Notes: generated from the letters alone by a model not told the origin. Counted from the first letter of the stretch, positions 45,306 through 55,059 are shown. The stretch: DNA of 64,000 nucleotides from DASWLF01 sp963768765 (GCA_963768765.1 CAVYJK010000021.1:558001-622000), one strand, 5' to 3'. Translations and numbers: made by a program.

Positions 45306-47516
45306 TTAGCCAGCCAGCCGCGTCTCGATGTCTTTGACCATGGGGAGCATTTCCTCCAGGCGCTGGCGCCGGTCTTCCCGCTCTTCCTCGGCCAAGTGCA
45401 CGGCCTGGGCCACCCCCTGCAGGCTGCCGAACAAGGACCCCAGGGTGTCCTCCAGCCCCGATTCCTGTAACTTGAGCCACTGGTCCACCAAGGGGAAGAA
45501 GTACTGAAACTTCAGGCGCTCCCGGTAATCCACCATTTGGTGCCGGACCTCTTCCTGGAGCCAGTCCTTGAGGGCTGCCAAAGCCCGGTTCAGGTCCCGC
45601 AGGAGCTGGCGGCGGGGGTCCACCTTGGCGCCCCAGCCCAGGCGTTGTTTCAAGGCCTGAAAGAAGCGGCCCAGGAAGCCGACCCCGGAGCGCACCCAAA
45701 CCTCCCGGGCCCAGTGCCAGCCGGGGACCTGCTCCAGGATCAGCAGCGGCACCTCCAGGCCCTGGGGCCGGGAAATGGCCGTTACCTCCAGGGTGGGGGG
45801 AGTCCCCGGCAGACCCAGGTCGGCAATCTCCCGGTAATAAAGGGCGATGGCTTCTTGCAGCGCCAGAAAGAGGGGCTCCCATAGTTGGGATAATTCTTGC
45901 CGCAGCCACTCTTCCTGACCCCGGATGAATTCCACCAGGGTGATGTTGACCTCAGAGGTGACAAAATGGGCCAGCTGTTTGGCGAATTCCTGGAACAGCT
46001 GGTAAAGGGCGGGGCGAAAGAGCACCGTGCTTTCCGGGGGGAAAAGGCGGTCCCATTCGGGCTCGAAGTTCTGGATGAAATCCTTCACCGCCATCCCCAC
46101 CCGGCCGGCGTGGGAATCCATGGTGGCGTCCACCCGCCCCCGCAGGGCCTTCTTCAGGCGGTGCCCGGCGCCTTCCAGGGTTTCCCGCAGGGTCTCCATG
46201 GTGGCCTTCAGGGGCCGGCGGCGGGCCTCCAGGCGGGACTCCATCTCTTTGATGGCTTCCAGGCCTCTTACCAGGAGGTCCTGGGTGAGCTCCAGCTGCT
46301 CCCGGATGCCCCGGGCCACCATCTGGACCTGGGAGAGGCTGCCTCCCGCCAGGCGGCGGGTCCGCAAGTCTCGGATGGCCGCCTGCAGCTCCGTCTCAAA
46401 CTTGGCGAACTCCTGGTCCGAAAAGGCGGCGGACTCGGGGTCCGTGGCCCACACCGTCAAGAGCGCCGCTTCCTTGGCGTCCAGGCTCTCGCCCCGGGCC
46501 CGGCGCCGCTCCAGGAGCAGCTTCAGGGCGGAAAAGGCATAGAGCCGGGGGTCCGGGTGCCAGGCGGCGAGCTCCTGGATCACCCGGTGCTTGGTGCGCA
46601 CCACTTCGTTTAACGATCCATGCTCCCCCAGGTCCAGGTTGAGCAGGGTCAGGATGTGGAGAGCCAGCCCCATGCGCTTCAACTCCCCCAGAAACAGGAA
46701 ATCCGCCTGGCGCAGCCCCACCCGGGAACTGATGACGTAGAGCACCAGGTCGCTTTTAATCAGGTAGGCCAGGACCTGGGCCAGGTGCTGGGGAATGGGC
46801 GAGTCGCTGCCCTGGCAATCCCCCAACTCGATGCCGGCCGCGGCCCAGGGGATGGGGATGGTGAGGAGCACGTCTTGGAGAAAAACCGCGGTGGCCTCCC
46901 GGGTCACCAGTTCCCGGTGGCGGGCCAATTCCAAGCCGCTCAGGGACAGGACCCCGGAAGGGGGCAGCAAGTCCTTGAGGAGGTCGTAGCCATCCAGATA
47001 TGATTTCAGCAGCAGATAGTTCTGGTCCAGGCTGCCTTCGGACCACAGGTCGGCGCCCTGGGCCTCGGCCAGGACCTGGGCCAGGAGTTCCCGGTCTTCA
47101 GAGAGCTGCAGATCCAGGGGCGCGGCCCGCTCCATGAGGCGAGGGTTGGGCAGTAGACCCAGGGCCCGGTGAATCTCGCCGTTGATTTCGGGCCACTCTT
47201 TGAATTTCAGCAGCGCCCGGGGCTCGGGGCCGGGCTGCACCCGGGTGATCATGGCGGTGAGGATGCCGGCGCCCCGTTTCAGCAGGTCCTGGCCCACCAG
47301 GGCGTTGATCATGGTGCTTTTGCCGGACTTCACCGCCCCCACCACCGCCAGGCGGCTGGTGTCCTCGGCTACATGGGCCTGGACCTGGGACAGCACTTTC
47401 AGCCAATGTTGTCCCTGGGGGGCAGCCTGGGGGAAAAGACGGGACCATTCCCGGGCCATCTCCTGCAGGCGCTCGATCTCCTGGATCAGTCCCTGGGGGG
47501 ATCGGGGCTCAGGCAC
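45306..47516 (-). CDS. Dynamin-family GTPase-like protein
   Basis: A 736-residue protein. The N-terminal GTPase-like domain has P-loop VVGAVKSGKSTMINAL (about residues 60-75), a Thr-containing switch (AGILTAMITRVQPG) and a probable G4-type region LHILTLLNLDLG. Long helical and coiled-coil segments cover residues 330-736, as in bacterial dynamin-like proteins that act on membranes. The start is set at GTG 47516 with AGGGGA 9 nt upstream, because the open frame otherwise overlaps yajC by 74 nt. Function in this organism unknown; no second dynamin gene is adjacent. Confidence 0.8.
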   Translation of the reverse strand: MPEPRSPQGLIQEIERLQEMAREWSRLFPQAAPQGQHWLKVLSQVQAHVAEDTSRLAVVGAVKSGKSTMINALVGQDLLKRGAGILTAMITRVQPGPEPRALLKFKEWPEINGEIHRALGLLPNPRLMERAAPLDLQLSEDRELLAQVLAEAQGADLWSEGSLDQNYLLLKSYLDGYDLLKDLLPPSGVLSLSGLELARHRELVTREATAVFLQDVLLTIPIPWAAAGIELGDCQGSDSPIPQHLAQVLAYLIKSDLVLYVISSRVGLRQADFLFLGELKRMGLALHILTLLNLDLGEHGSLNEVVRTKHRVIQELAAWHPDPRLYAFSALKLLLERRRARGESLDAKEAALLTVWATDPESAAFSDQEFAKFETELQAAIRDLRTRRLAGGSLSQVQMVARGIREQLELTQDLLVRGLEAIKEMESRLEARRRPLKATMETLRETLEGAGHRLKKALRGRVDATMDSHAGRVGMAVKDFIQNFEPEWDRLFPPESTVLFRPALYQLFQEFAKQLAHFVTSEVNITLVEFIRGQEEWLRQELSQLWEPLFLALQEAIALYYREIADLGLPGTPPTLEVTAISRPQGLEVPLLILEQVPGWHWAREVWVRSGVGFLGRFFQALKQRLGWGAKVDPRRQLLRDLNRALAALKDWLQEEVRHQMVDYRERLKFQYFFPLVDQWLKLQESGLEDTLGSLFGSLQGVAQAVHLAEEEREDRRQRLEEMLPMVKDIETRLAG

Positions 47517-47562
47517 TCTTAAGGTTCCCCTAAAGAAGGCAAAAGGTTGTTTTACCGCCCAC

Positions 47563-47883
47563 TCAGCCTTTCTTAGGGGCGAAACCGGCAATATAGGGAC
47601 GAGCCACTTCCACCCGGACCTTGTCGGCCACTTCAATGATTACCAGGGGGTCTTCAATATTGATAATGGTGCCGATGAGACCGCCGTTGGTGATGATGCG
47701 ATCACCCCGTTTCAGGTTGTCCAATATGGCTTTATGTTCCTTGGATTTTCTCTGCTGCGGCCGGATCAGCAAAAAATAGAAGATCACGACCATGAAGATC
47801 ATGGGAACCACAAAACTCCACATGGGGCTGGCCTCAGGAGCGCCGGCGGCGCCCTGGGCGGCAGCATGGGCCCAATTAACCAC
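47563..47883 (-). CDS. yajC: Preprotein translocase accessory subunit YajC
   Basis: About 106 residues. A single transmembrane helix (MWSFVVPMIFMVVIFYFLLI) is followed by RPQQRKSKEHKAILDNLKRGD and a small beta domain (ITNGGLIGTIINIED), diagnostic of YajC, which joins SecDF in the Sec complex. The start is taken as GTG at 47883, with GGGAGG 8 nt upstream, overlapping the tgt stop by 8 nt. tgt-yajC is a common operon order. secD and secF, which usually follow, are replaced here by the dynamin-like gene. Confidence 0.93.
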   Translation of the reverse strand: MVNWAHAAAQGAAGAPEASPMWSFVVPMIFMVVIFYFLLIRPQQRKSKEHKAILDNLKRGDRIITNGGLIGTIINIEDPLVIIEVADKVRVEVARPYIAGFAPKKG

Positions 47884-49012
47884 GCGTGTTACCTCCCTCA
47901 ATTCGGTTTTGCTGGAACTCCCGGCGGAAGGCGGCAAAGGTGCCGGCCGCCACCGCCTGCCGGAGGTTAGCCATTAACCTGAAATAATAATATAAATTAT
48001 GCAAGGTTAAAAGGCGAAAAGCCAGAATTTCCCGGGATACGTACAGATGGCGCAGATAGGCCCGGGAATAATTCCGGCAGGTGTAACAGCCGCAGTCCTC
48101 TTCCAGGGGCCGGGGGTCCTGGCCGTAGACCGCGTTTTTGATAACCACCCGGCCGGCGGAGGTGAAGGCCATGCCGTTTCTGGCATTGCGGGTAGGAAGC
48201 ACGCAGTCGAACATGTCCACTCCCTGGGCCACGGCTTCCACCAGGTCCTCCGGGGTTCCCAGCCCCATGAGATAACGCGGCTTATCCTGGGGCAGGGCTG
48301 CGGTGGTCGCGGCCACCGTCTCAAAAGTGAGCTCCTTGGGCTCCCCCACGCTCAGGCCGCCCAGGGCGTAGCCGTCGAACCCCATACCGGCCATGGCCTG
48401 GGCCTGCTCCCGGCGCAGCTCCGGCAGCATGCCGCCCTGGACCACGGCAAAGAGGGCCGATCCCTCCCGCCGGCGGGCCGCGAGGGACCGGCCGGCCCAC
48501 CTGAGCGTCAGGCCCGCGGCCCGGCGCACCTCCTCCTCCGGGGCCGGATAGCCGGGGCACTCGTCCAGGCAGATCATAATGTCCACCCCCAGGCCTTCCT
48601 GGAGGCCCACCACGGTTTCCGGGTCCAGAAAATGCCGGGCGCCGCCGTCCAGGTGCGACTGGAAGATCACCCCCTCTTCCGTAATCCGGCGGAACTGGGC
48701 CAGACTGAAGATCTGATAACCGCCGGAGTCGGTGAGAATGGGGCCGTCCCAGTGCATGAAGCGGTGCAGGCCCCCCAGGGCGGTGATGGTCTCCACCCCG
48801 GGCCGGAGATAAAGGTGATAAGCATTGCACAAGATGATGCCGGCGCCGATTTCCCGCAACTCCTCGGGGGTCAAGGTCTTCACCGTGGCATAAGTCCCCA
48901 CCGGCATGAACACCGGGGTGGCCACCACCCCCCGAGCCGTGCGCAACTCCCCCAGCCTGGGAGCCGCCACTCCTTCGGATTTGAGTAGGCGAAATTCAAA
49001 GTCTTGAGTCAT
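47876..49012 (-). CDS. tgt: tRNA-guanine transglycosylase Tgt
   Basis: A 378-residue enzyme exchanging G34 for preQ1 in tRNAs. It has TDSGGYQIFSLAQFRRI, the catalytic DECPGYPA region, VVQGGMLPELR, GLSVGEP and VLPTRNARNG, plus the zinc site CGCYTCRNYSRAYLRH near the C terminus. In frame. Followed by yajC and preceded by the interrupted queA, the usual queuosine order queA-tgt-yajC. Confidence 0.97.
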   Translation of the reverse strand: MTQDFEFRLLKSEGVAAPRLGELRTARGVVATPVFMPVGTYATVKTLTPEELREIGAGIILCNAYHLYLRPGVETITALGGLHRFMHWDGPILTDSGGYQIFSLAQFRRITEEGVIFQSHLDGGARHFLDPETVVGLQEGLGVDIMICLDECPGYPAPEEEVRRAAGLTLRWAGRSLAARRREGSALFAVVQGGMLPELRREQAQAMAGMGFDGYALGGLSVGEPKELTFETVAATTAALPQDKPRYLMGLGTPEDLVEAVAQGVDMFDCVLPTRNARNGMAFTSAGRVVIKNAVYGQDPRPLEEDCGCYTCRNYSRAYLRHLYVSREILAFRLLTLHNLYYYFRLMANLRQAVAAGTFAAFRREFQQNRIEGGNTRG

Positions 49013-49017
49013 GCTAT

Positions 49018-49079
49018 TTGGGGAAGGGGGCCAGGGGCAGAGGCGTCCCCGCCTGTGGAAGCCCCTGGCCCTCCCCCCA
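49018..49079. repeat. Single long G/C hairpin related to the triple-hairpin element
   Basis: GGGGAAGGGGGCCAGGGGC and GCCCCTGGCCCTCCCCCC pair around an inner CAGAGGCG/CGCCTGTG stem. It fills the gap between queA and tgt. The outer arms are of the same type as the CAGGGGCC...GGCCCCTG palindrome of the full elements. Confidence 0.65.
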
Positions 49080-49088
49080 TCTCTCCTT

Positions 49089-50285
49089 TTACAAAATCAA
49101 CATACAGTCGCCATAGCTATAGAAGCGATATTTTTCTTTTATGGCCTCTTCGTAGGCCCTCAGGATCAGGTTCCGGCCGGCGAAGGCGCTCACCAGGAGC
49201 AGCAGGGTGGATTTGGGCAGGTGGAAATTGGTGAGCAGCCGGTCCACGGCCTGAAAGCGGTAGCCGGGGTAGATAAAGAGGTCGCACCAGCCGGTTTGCG
49301 GCAGAAAGCCCCGGGGTCCGGCGCAGTGTTCCAGCACCCGGACGCTGGTGGTGCCTACGGCCACCAGGCGTTGGCCCTGTTCCCGGGCCTGGTTGAGGCG
49401 GGCCGCGGTTTCCGCTGACAGCTCAAAGTATTCCGGGTGCATCCGGTGCCGGGTGTAGTCCGGGTGGCGCACCGGCAGGAAGGTGCCGGGGCCCACGTGC
49501 AGGGTGACGGTGACGGTGTCGATGCCCCGGCGGGCCAGATCCTCCAACACCGCTTCCGTGAAATGCAGGCCCGCGGTGGGGCAGGCCACGGCCCCGGCCC
49601 GGGCGGCATAAACCGTCTGATAGCGTTCCTGGTCCAGACCCGTAGGGGGGCGGTGGATGTAAGGAGGGAGCGGGACCTGGCCCAGCCGGAGCACCGCCTG
49701 GCAGACGTCGCCGTCGGCGGAGCAGAAGCGCACTTCGGCCACGCCCGGGGCCACTAGAGAAATTATTTCAGCCGTGAGGAGGTCGCCGAATTTCAGGATC
49801 TGGCCGACCTGCAGACCGGCCCCGGTAGGTGGCCCGCGCCCGAGCGGTTTTTGAAGGGCAGTTGAGGGGAGGGGCGGGGATCTTTTTGTACGGGAATCCC
49901 CGCCCTCCCCTCAAACTTCCTTCCCAACCCCCTATATGGGGGTTGGGGGAGAGGGTCTGGGAGAGGGGGCAGGGGCCCTCGGCCCCTGCCCCCCTCTCCC
50001 AGATCTTCCTCCTGCTTCCGCCACCGGCAGGTGGTGGAGCAGCAGTTCCACCCGGCCGCCGCTCGGTTTATGCCCCTGAAGGCGGGCCGGGAAGACCCGG
50101 GTGTCGTTCAGCACCAGCAGGTCCCGGGGCTCCAGCCACCGGCCCAGGTCCTTGAAGCCGGCGTGTTGGATTTCGCCTCCGCCCCGGGGCACCACCAGCA
50201 GGCGGGAGGCATCCCGTTTATCCGGCGGGTATTGGGCCACCAACTCCGGCGGCAGGTGGTAATCGTAATCCTGGATTCGAAGCAT
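49089..50285 (-). pseudogene. queA: QueA (S-adenosylmethionine:tRNA ribosyltransferase-isomerase) interrupted by a hairpin element
   Basis: The N-terminal part (50285 down to about 50004) encodes MLRIQDYDYHLPPELVAQYP, VLNDTRVFPARLQG and GGRVELLLHHLPVAEAGG, normal QueA to about residue 93. The C-terminal part (from about 49855) encodes ALQKPLGRGPPTGAGLQVGQ, PLPPYIHRP, CPTAGLHFTEAVLE and VRVLEHC, then LVTNFHLPKST-type sequence ending SYGDCMLIL. Between them lies a triple-hairpin element. Both parts are in the same frame (177 codons between 50285 and 49754) with in-frame stops TAG at 49932-49934 and TGA at 49911-49913. Without the insert, QueA would have about 348 residues, the normal length. 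Confidence 0.9.
49862..50003. repeat. Triple-hairpin element, copy 4, inside queA
   Basis: Plus-strand order: TTGAGGGGAGGGGCGGGGAT/ATCCCCGCCCTCCCCTCAA (49862-49914), CCCAACCCCCTATATGGGGGTTGGG (49923-49947), TCTGGGAGAGGGGGCAGGGGCC/GGCCCCTGCCCCCCTCTCCCAGA (49956-50003). Same order and spacing as copy 3. No clear target-site duplication was seen. Confidence 0.9.
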
Positions 50286-50505
50286 GCAAGTTCAGTCGTA
50301 AAGAAAATATTCCCGGTGGGAAAGGACTTCCGCCAAATTCTTTATAACATTTTCCCGGAATTAATCTCAAAGGAATCAAGTGTCGGTGTCGATGGCGACA
50401 CCCGGCGGTCGCTCTCCCCCGGATACGCGCAATTGACGGGAGGGCCGGCATTTGATAAGTTTAGTTTATCTCAGACAATTTTTAGCGCAAGGGAAGTGAT
50501 CTACC

Positions 50506-51177
50506 TTGAAACCCAAGATCCTGCTCTCTTTGTTGGTGACCATTTTTTTGCTGGGCTTACTTTCCCCGGCCGGGGCGGTGACCCCGGAAGAAGTGATGGA
50601 CCGGGTGCAGGCCCGGTATAACCAGACCGAGGCTTTCCAGGCCCGGTTCCGGCAGGAGTCCAACCTCAAGGCCGCCCATCAAACGGATTCGGCCGCGGGC
50701 TGGATGTACTTTCAGAAACCCAGCCGCATGCGCTGGCAGTATGAGACGCCGCCGCCGCAGAAAAAAGAGGTGGTCTCCGACGGCCGGCTGGTGTGGATGT
50801 ACATGCCCCAAGACGGCCTGGTCATGGTCTACAAAGTGGAGCAGGTGCTGCGCTCGGACCTGGTGCTGCGGTTCTTCTCCGGGATAGGCCAATTCCAGAA
50901 GGATTTTAACATCTCCTGGAGCCGGCCCCCCGAAGGTTCCGGCAGCTATGTCATTAATCTTTTCCCCAAAAAGGAGCAGCCGGAGCTGAAGCGCCTTACC
51001 CTCATCATCAATCCGCAAACCTACCTGGTGGAGAGCCTGGGATTCAGCAACGCCCTGGGGGAAGAGACTCGGTTTGACTTTTCCCAGATAAAGCTGAACG
51101 TCAATCTGGGCCGGGATTTTTTCACCTTCACGCCGCCGCCCGGAGTCCAGGTGGTCCGGGAGGCTCCGGGAACTTAA
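50506..51177 (+). CDS. lolA: Outer-membrane lipoprotein carrier protein LolA
   Basis: A 223-residue periplasmic chaperone that carries lipoproteins from LolCDE to the outer membrane. A signal peptide (MKPKILLSLLVTIFLLGLLS, cleavage near AGA) is followed by FQARFRQESNL, GWMYFQKPSRMRWQYETPP and VWMYMPQDG, the LolA half-barrel pattern with conserved Arg and Trp. The start is TTG at 50506, after an AAGGGAAG stretch. Fits the many predicted lipoproteins in the window. Confidence 0.9.
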   Translation: MKPKILLSLLVTIFLLGLLSPAGAVTPEEVMDRVQARYNQTEAFQARFRQESNLKAAHQTDSAAGWMYFQKPSRMRWQYETPPPQKKEVVSDGRLVWMYMPQDGLVMVYKVEQVLRSDLVLRFFSGIGQFQKDFNISWSRPPEGSGSYVINLFPKKEQPELKRLTLIINPQTYLVESLGFSNALGEETRFDFSQIKLNVNLGRDFFTFTPPPGVQVVREAPGT

Positions 51178-51311
51178 GTCAGGATTCTATTGTAGCCGCA
51201 AGCTTCAGCTGGCGCGCAAGCCTTGGGTGCCGCCGGAGGTGGAAAACATCGGTTAGAGCCTGCGGCTGCGGCGGCGAACCCCTAATTTAAAGTATATACT
51301 TTTGGAAAACC

Positions 51312-52232
51312 ATGGAATTTAACGAACGGCAAAAAGAAATCCGACGTTTGCTGCAAGAACGGCGGGGCATAATGCTGGCCCACAACTATCAGCCCGGGGC
51401 CATTCAGGACGTGGCCGACTTTGTGGGCGATTCCCTGGAATTGTCCATGACCGCGGCCAGGACCGACGCGGAGGTCATCGTCTTTTGCGGGGTCCATTTC
51501 ATGGCGGAGACTGCGGCCATTCTGTGCCCGGCCAAGACCGTGCTCCTGCCCCGTCTGGATGTGGGCTGCTGTTTGGCCGAGTCCGTCACCGCGGCCAAAC
51601 TGCTGGCCCGCAAGGCCGAATTGCCCGGGGTCCCCGTGGTCACCTACGTCAATTCCACCGCCGCGGTGAAGGCGGAGAGCGACATTTGCTGCACTTCCGC
51701 CAACGCCATCCGGGTGGTCAATTCTCTGACCGCGCCCCGGGTCTTGATGATCCCGGACCAGAATTTGGCCCTCTATGCCGCTCGCCACACTTCCAAGGAC
51801 ATCGAAATCCTCACCTGGGAGGGCTGGTGCAACGTCCATGACGGGCTCAGCGTGGAGGAAGTGCTGGAGTTCAAGGCCGCCCACCCCCAGGCCGTTTTTA
51901 TTGCCCACCCCGAGTGCAACCCGGAGGTGCTGGACCAGGCGGACCTGATCCGCAGCACCAGCGGCATGCTCAGCTACGTGCGGGAGTCCGCCGACCAGGA
52001 GTTCATCATCGGCACGGAAAAAGGCATTCTGCACCGGATGCGGAAGGAAAATCCTGACAAGGTCTTTTTCTCCCCCTCCCGGCGCCTCATCTGCCGCCCT
52101 ATGAAGCGCATCACCCTGGACGACGTGGTGGCCGCCCTCCAGGAAAACCGCCATCAGATCACGGTCCCCGAGGCTATCCGGCTGCGGGCCTTAAAGGCGG
52201 TGGAGCGCATGCTGGCCGTGCCCCGAGATTGA
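51312..52232 (+). CDS. nadA: Quinolinate synthase NadA
   Basis: A 306-residue [4Fe-4S] enzyme condensing iminoaspartate with dihydroxyacetone phosphate. It has MLAHNYQPGAIQDVADFVGD, FCGVHFMAETA, and the cluster cysteines in LDVGCCLAESVT, IAHPECNPEV and LICRPMKRITL. It pairs functionally with nadB at 29670, although the two genes are 20 kb apart on opposite strands. In frame. Confidence 0.96.
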   Translation: MEFNERQKEIRRLLQERRGIMLAHNYQPGAIQDVADFVGDSLELSMTAARTDAEVIVFCGVHFMAETAAILCPAKTVLLPRLDVGCCLAESVTAAKLLARKAELPGVPVVTYVNSTAAVKAESDICCTSANAIRVVNSLTAPRVLMIPDQNLALYAARHTSKDIEILTWEGWCNVHDGLSVEEVLEFKAAHPQAVFIAHPECNPEVLDQADLIRSTSGMLSYVRESADQEFIIGTEKGILHRMRKENPDKVFFSPSRRLICRPMKRITLDDVVAALQENRHQITVPEAIRLRALKAVERMLAVPRD

Positions 52233-52473
52233 GGACCACTGCCAACAACTAAGGCCCTCTCCCCCTCCATCCCCCAAGATTTGTCCGGTGGTAAGGCTGG
52301 CGGTTTTTCCGGCAGTACGGCTAAGTAGAGCGCCATTGCCGAGAGTTTCATCCCCGCCTTATCCTTCCCCAAGTTCAGGGCAAAGAGCTGCTCCGCCAAC
52401 CTTCCTTACCGGATTATGGCCTGTTTCTTGCTATTTTACCGGTAAAACCCAGACTCATGCCCAATTGCGGGAA

Positions 52474-52731
52474 ATGGAATTTTTAGATCCTTTGCAAACC
52501 ATCCGGCAATACTTGCACGACCTGGCCCAGCCCCTGGCCGCGGTAACGGGCCTGGTGGATCTTATGCTGCTGGAAATGGATGAACTGGACCCCATGTTCC
52601 ACGAAGTGCAAATGATCAGTGAGCAACTGGAGAAGGTATTGCAAATTATCGGGGAAATTCGGTGCGTTGCCCGGGAAGCCTCCGGCAGCGACAGGATGGC
52701 CCTGAGCCCCCGACCCGCCCCCGCAGTTTAG
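52474..52731 (+). CDS. Small HisKA-like (histidine kinase dimerisation) protein
   Basis: An 85-residue helical protein starting MEFLDPLQTIRQYLHDLAQP. The segment YLHDLAQPLAAVTGLVDLML resembles the H-box helix of HisKA-type kinases (H-D/E-L-xx-P-L), followed by a second helix (EQLEKVLQIIGEIRCVAR) as in a four-helix dimerisation domain. No ATPase domain follows. It may be a phosphotransfer or kinase-interacting protein, or a remnant. The open frame extends upstream to 52288, but that part is low in protein-like character. Weak ribosome site. Confidence 0.6.
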   Translation: MEFLDPLQTIRQYLHDLAQPLAAVTGLVDLMLLEMDELDPMFHEVQMISEQLEKVLQIIGEIRCVAREASGSDRMALSPRPAPAV

Positions 52732-53029
52732 CGTCTGGCTGGCGCCCGTCCTTGTTAGGGCTTTTCCGGGGGCAAAAAGTGAAGGCCCAAAGGCCGGCAC
52801 CGTGGGCTGATTCCCGGAAAACCAGGGCGGTTCGCCAATCCCTTTATGCCTGTTGTTTCTGGGACCCAATACTGGCCGCAGGCGCGCCGTGGCGAGGGTC
52901 CCCGGCTCCCGGCGGCTTTGCTCCTTCCCGGCCTTCCGCCTTTCACCCTTGCCAATCAGGGTAAAACTCCCTATCATGTTTACCCAAAGGGATTGGTCGC
53001 CTCCAGCCTCAATCATCGGGAAAACCGCC

Positions 53030-55059
53030 ATGGCGCCGAAAAATGCTCCGCCGGAATTGCTCTCCCGGGTGCAAAAGCTCCGGGAGGAGATCAATTACCA
53101 CAACTACCGCTACTATGTCCTGGATGACCCGGTGATCTCGGACGCCGAATTCGACCGCCTCCTTAAGGAGCTCAGCAGGCTGGAGGAGCAGCACCCCGAG
53201 CTGGTTACCCCCGATTCCCCCACCCAGCGAGTGGGGGCCGCGCCCCTGGACAAGTTCGAAACGGTGCGCCACCGCCAGCCCCTGCTGTCCCTGGAGAACG
53301 CCTTCAGCGACGCGGAGGCCCGGGAGTTCGACGAACGCTTGAAGCGGTTTTTGCGGGCCGCCGCAGACTTTCATTACGTCATGGAACCCAAGGTGGACGG
53401 CTGCGCCATCGAGCTGGTCTACGAGCAGGGCCGCTTCACCGTGGGCTCCACCCGGGGCGACGGCGTCCGGGGAGAAAACGTCACCCAGAACCTGAAGACC
53501 ATCCACACCATCCCGCTCATGGTCCTCACCGCGGAGGAGCCGACCCCGGAATTGCTGGAGGTCCGGGGCGAAGTCTACATGGACCTCCGGGAGTTCGAGA
53601 AGTTGAACCAGGAACGAGAATCCAGGGGAGAGCCGGCCTTCGCCAACCCCCGTAACGCCGCGGCCGGGTCTCTGCGCCAGCTGGACCCCAATATCACCGC
53701 GGCCCGTCCCCTGAAGATCTTCTGCTACGGGGTAGGGGAAGTTAAGGGCCGCAGGTTTGAGACCCACTGGCAGGTGCTCCAGACCCTGAAAAAGTGGGGC
53801 TTCCGGGTCAACCCCTTGATCGAGCGGGGCGTGGGCATCGAGGCGGCCATCGCCTACCACCGAAACCTGGAACACCAGCGCCACGGCCTGACCTACGAGA
53901 TCGACGGCATGGTCATCAAGGTGGATTCCCTGGCCCTGCAGGAACGGTTGGGCACCAAGGCCCGGAGCCCCCGCTGGGCCCTGGCCTATAAGTTCGCCGC
54001 CACCCAGGAGACCACCCGGGTGCTCAACATCGTGGTCAACGTGGGCCGCACCGGCGCGGTCACCCCCATGGCAGTGATGGAGCCGGTGGCGGTGGGCGGA
54101 GTTACGGTTTCCCGGGCCACCTTGCACAACGAAGACGAAGTGGCCAAAAAGGACGTGCGGGTGGGGGACACAGTCCTGATCCAGCGGGCCGGGGACGTCA
54201 TCCCCGAAGTGGTGAAGGTGATCCTCGAAGAGCGCCCTCCAGGACGCCAAGCCCTTTAAAATGCCCCAAAACTGCCCGGTGTGCGACACGCCTCTGGTGC
54301 GGCCCGCAGGCGAGAAGGTCACCCGCTGCCCCAACCCCGACTGCTTCGGGGCCCTGACCCGGGGCATCATGCACTTCGCCGGGAAGACCGCCATGGACAT
54401 CGACGGCCTGGGAGAGAAAATCATTCTCCAGCTGGTGAACGTCGGCCTGGTGAAAGATGTCAGCGACCTCTACAACCTGACGGAAGGGGACCTCATCCCC
54501 CTGGAGCGGTTTGCCGAAAAATCGGCCGCACAACCTGGTGAGTGCCATCCAGGGCAGCAAACAGGCGCCCTTCTGGCGGCTCATCAACGCCCTGGGGATT
54601 CGCTACGTGGGGGAAGCCACGGCCCAGCTCCTGGCCCAGCATTTCCAAAACCTGGAGGCCCTGATGGCGGCCGGCGAAGAAGAACTGCTGCAGGTGGAAG
54701 GGGTGGGGCCCCAGGTGGCGGGGAGCATCCGGGAGTATTTTGAAAATCCCCGGAACCGGGAACTGATAGGGAGGCTCAGGAAGGCGGGCGTCCAGGAGCT
54801 GCCGCCGGAGCGGGCGGCCCCCTCGCCCCTGGCGGGCCGGACCTTCGTGTTCACCGGGGGGCTCGACCACTTCTCCCGGGAGGAGGCCAAGGCCATGGTG
54901 CAGGCCAAGGGCGGCAAGGTGAGCTCCTCGGTCTCCGCCAAGACCGACTACGTGGTGGCGGGGGCGGACCCGGGGAGCAAGTACGCCAGGGCCAGGGAAC
55001 TGGGGGTCGCCATCCTGGACGAGGCGGCCTTTGCAGAACTGCTGAAAAGGAGTGCTTGA
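53030..55059 (+). CDS. ligA: NAD-dependent DNA ligase LigA (two frameshifts)
   Basis: A ligase of about 676 residues across three frames. The adenylation domain has YHNYRYYVLDDP (NAD-binding Ia), RHRQPLLSLENAF and active-site Lys121 in MEPKVDGCAIEL. The frame shifts near 54238, before the zinc finger CPVCDTPL...CPNPDCFGAL, and again near 54527 between FAEKSA and NLVSAIQGS. HhH repeats and a C-terminal BRCT domain (GRTFVFTGGLDHFSREEA) complete the family plan. LigA is normally essential, so the shifts are most likely sequence errors. The stop overlaps the acylphosphatase start (TGATG). Confidence 0.94.

Noticed and set aside
53030..55059. ligA as a true pseudogene
   Set aside because: All motifs are conserved on both sides of two one-base shifts and LigA is normally essential; sequence error is more likely.
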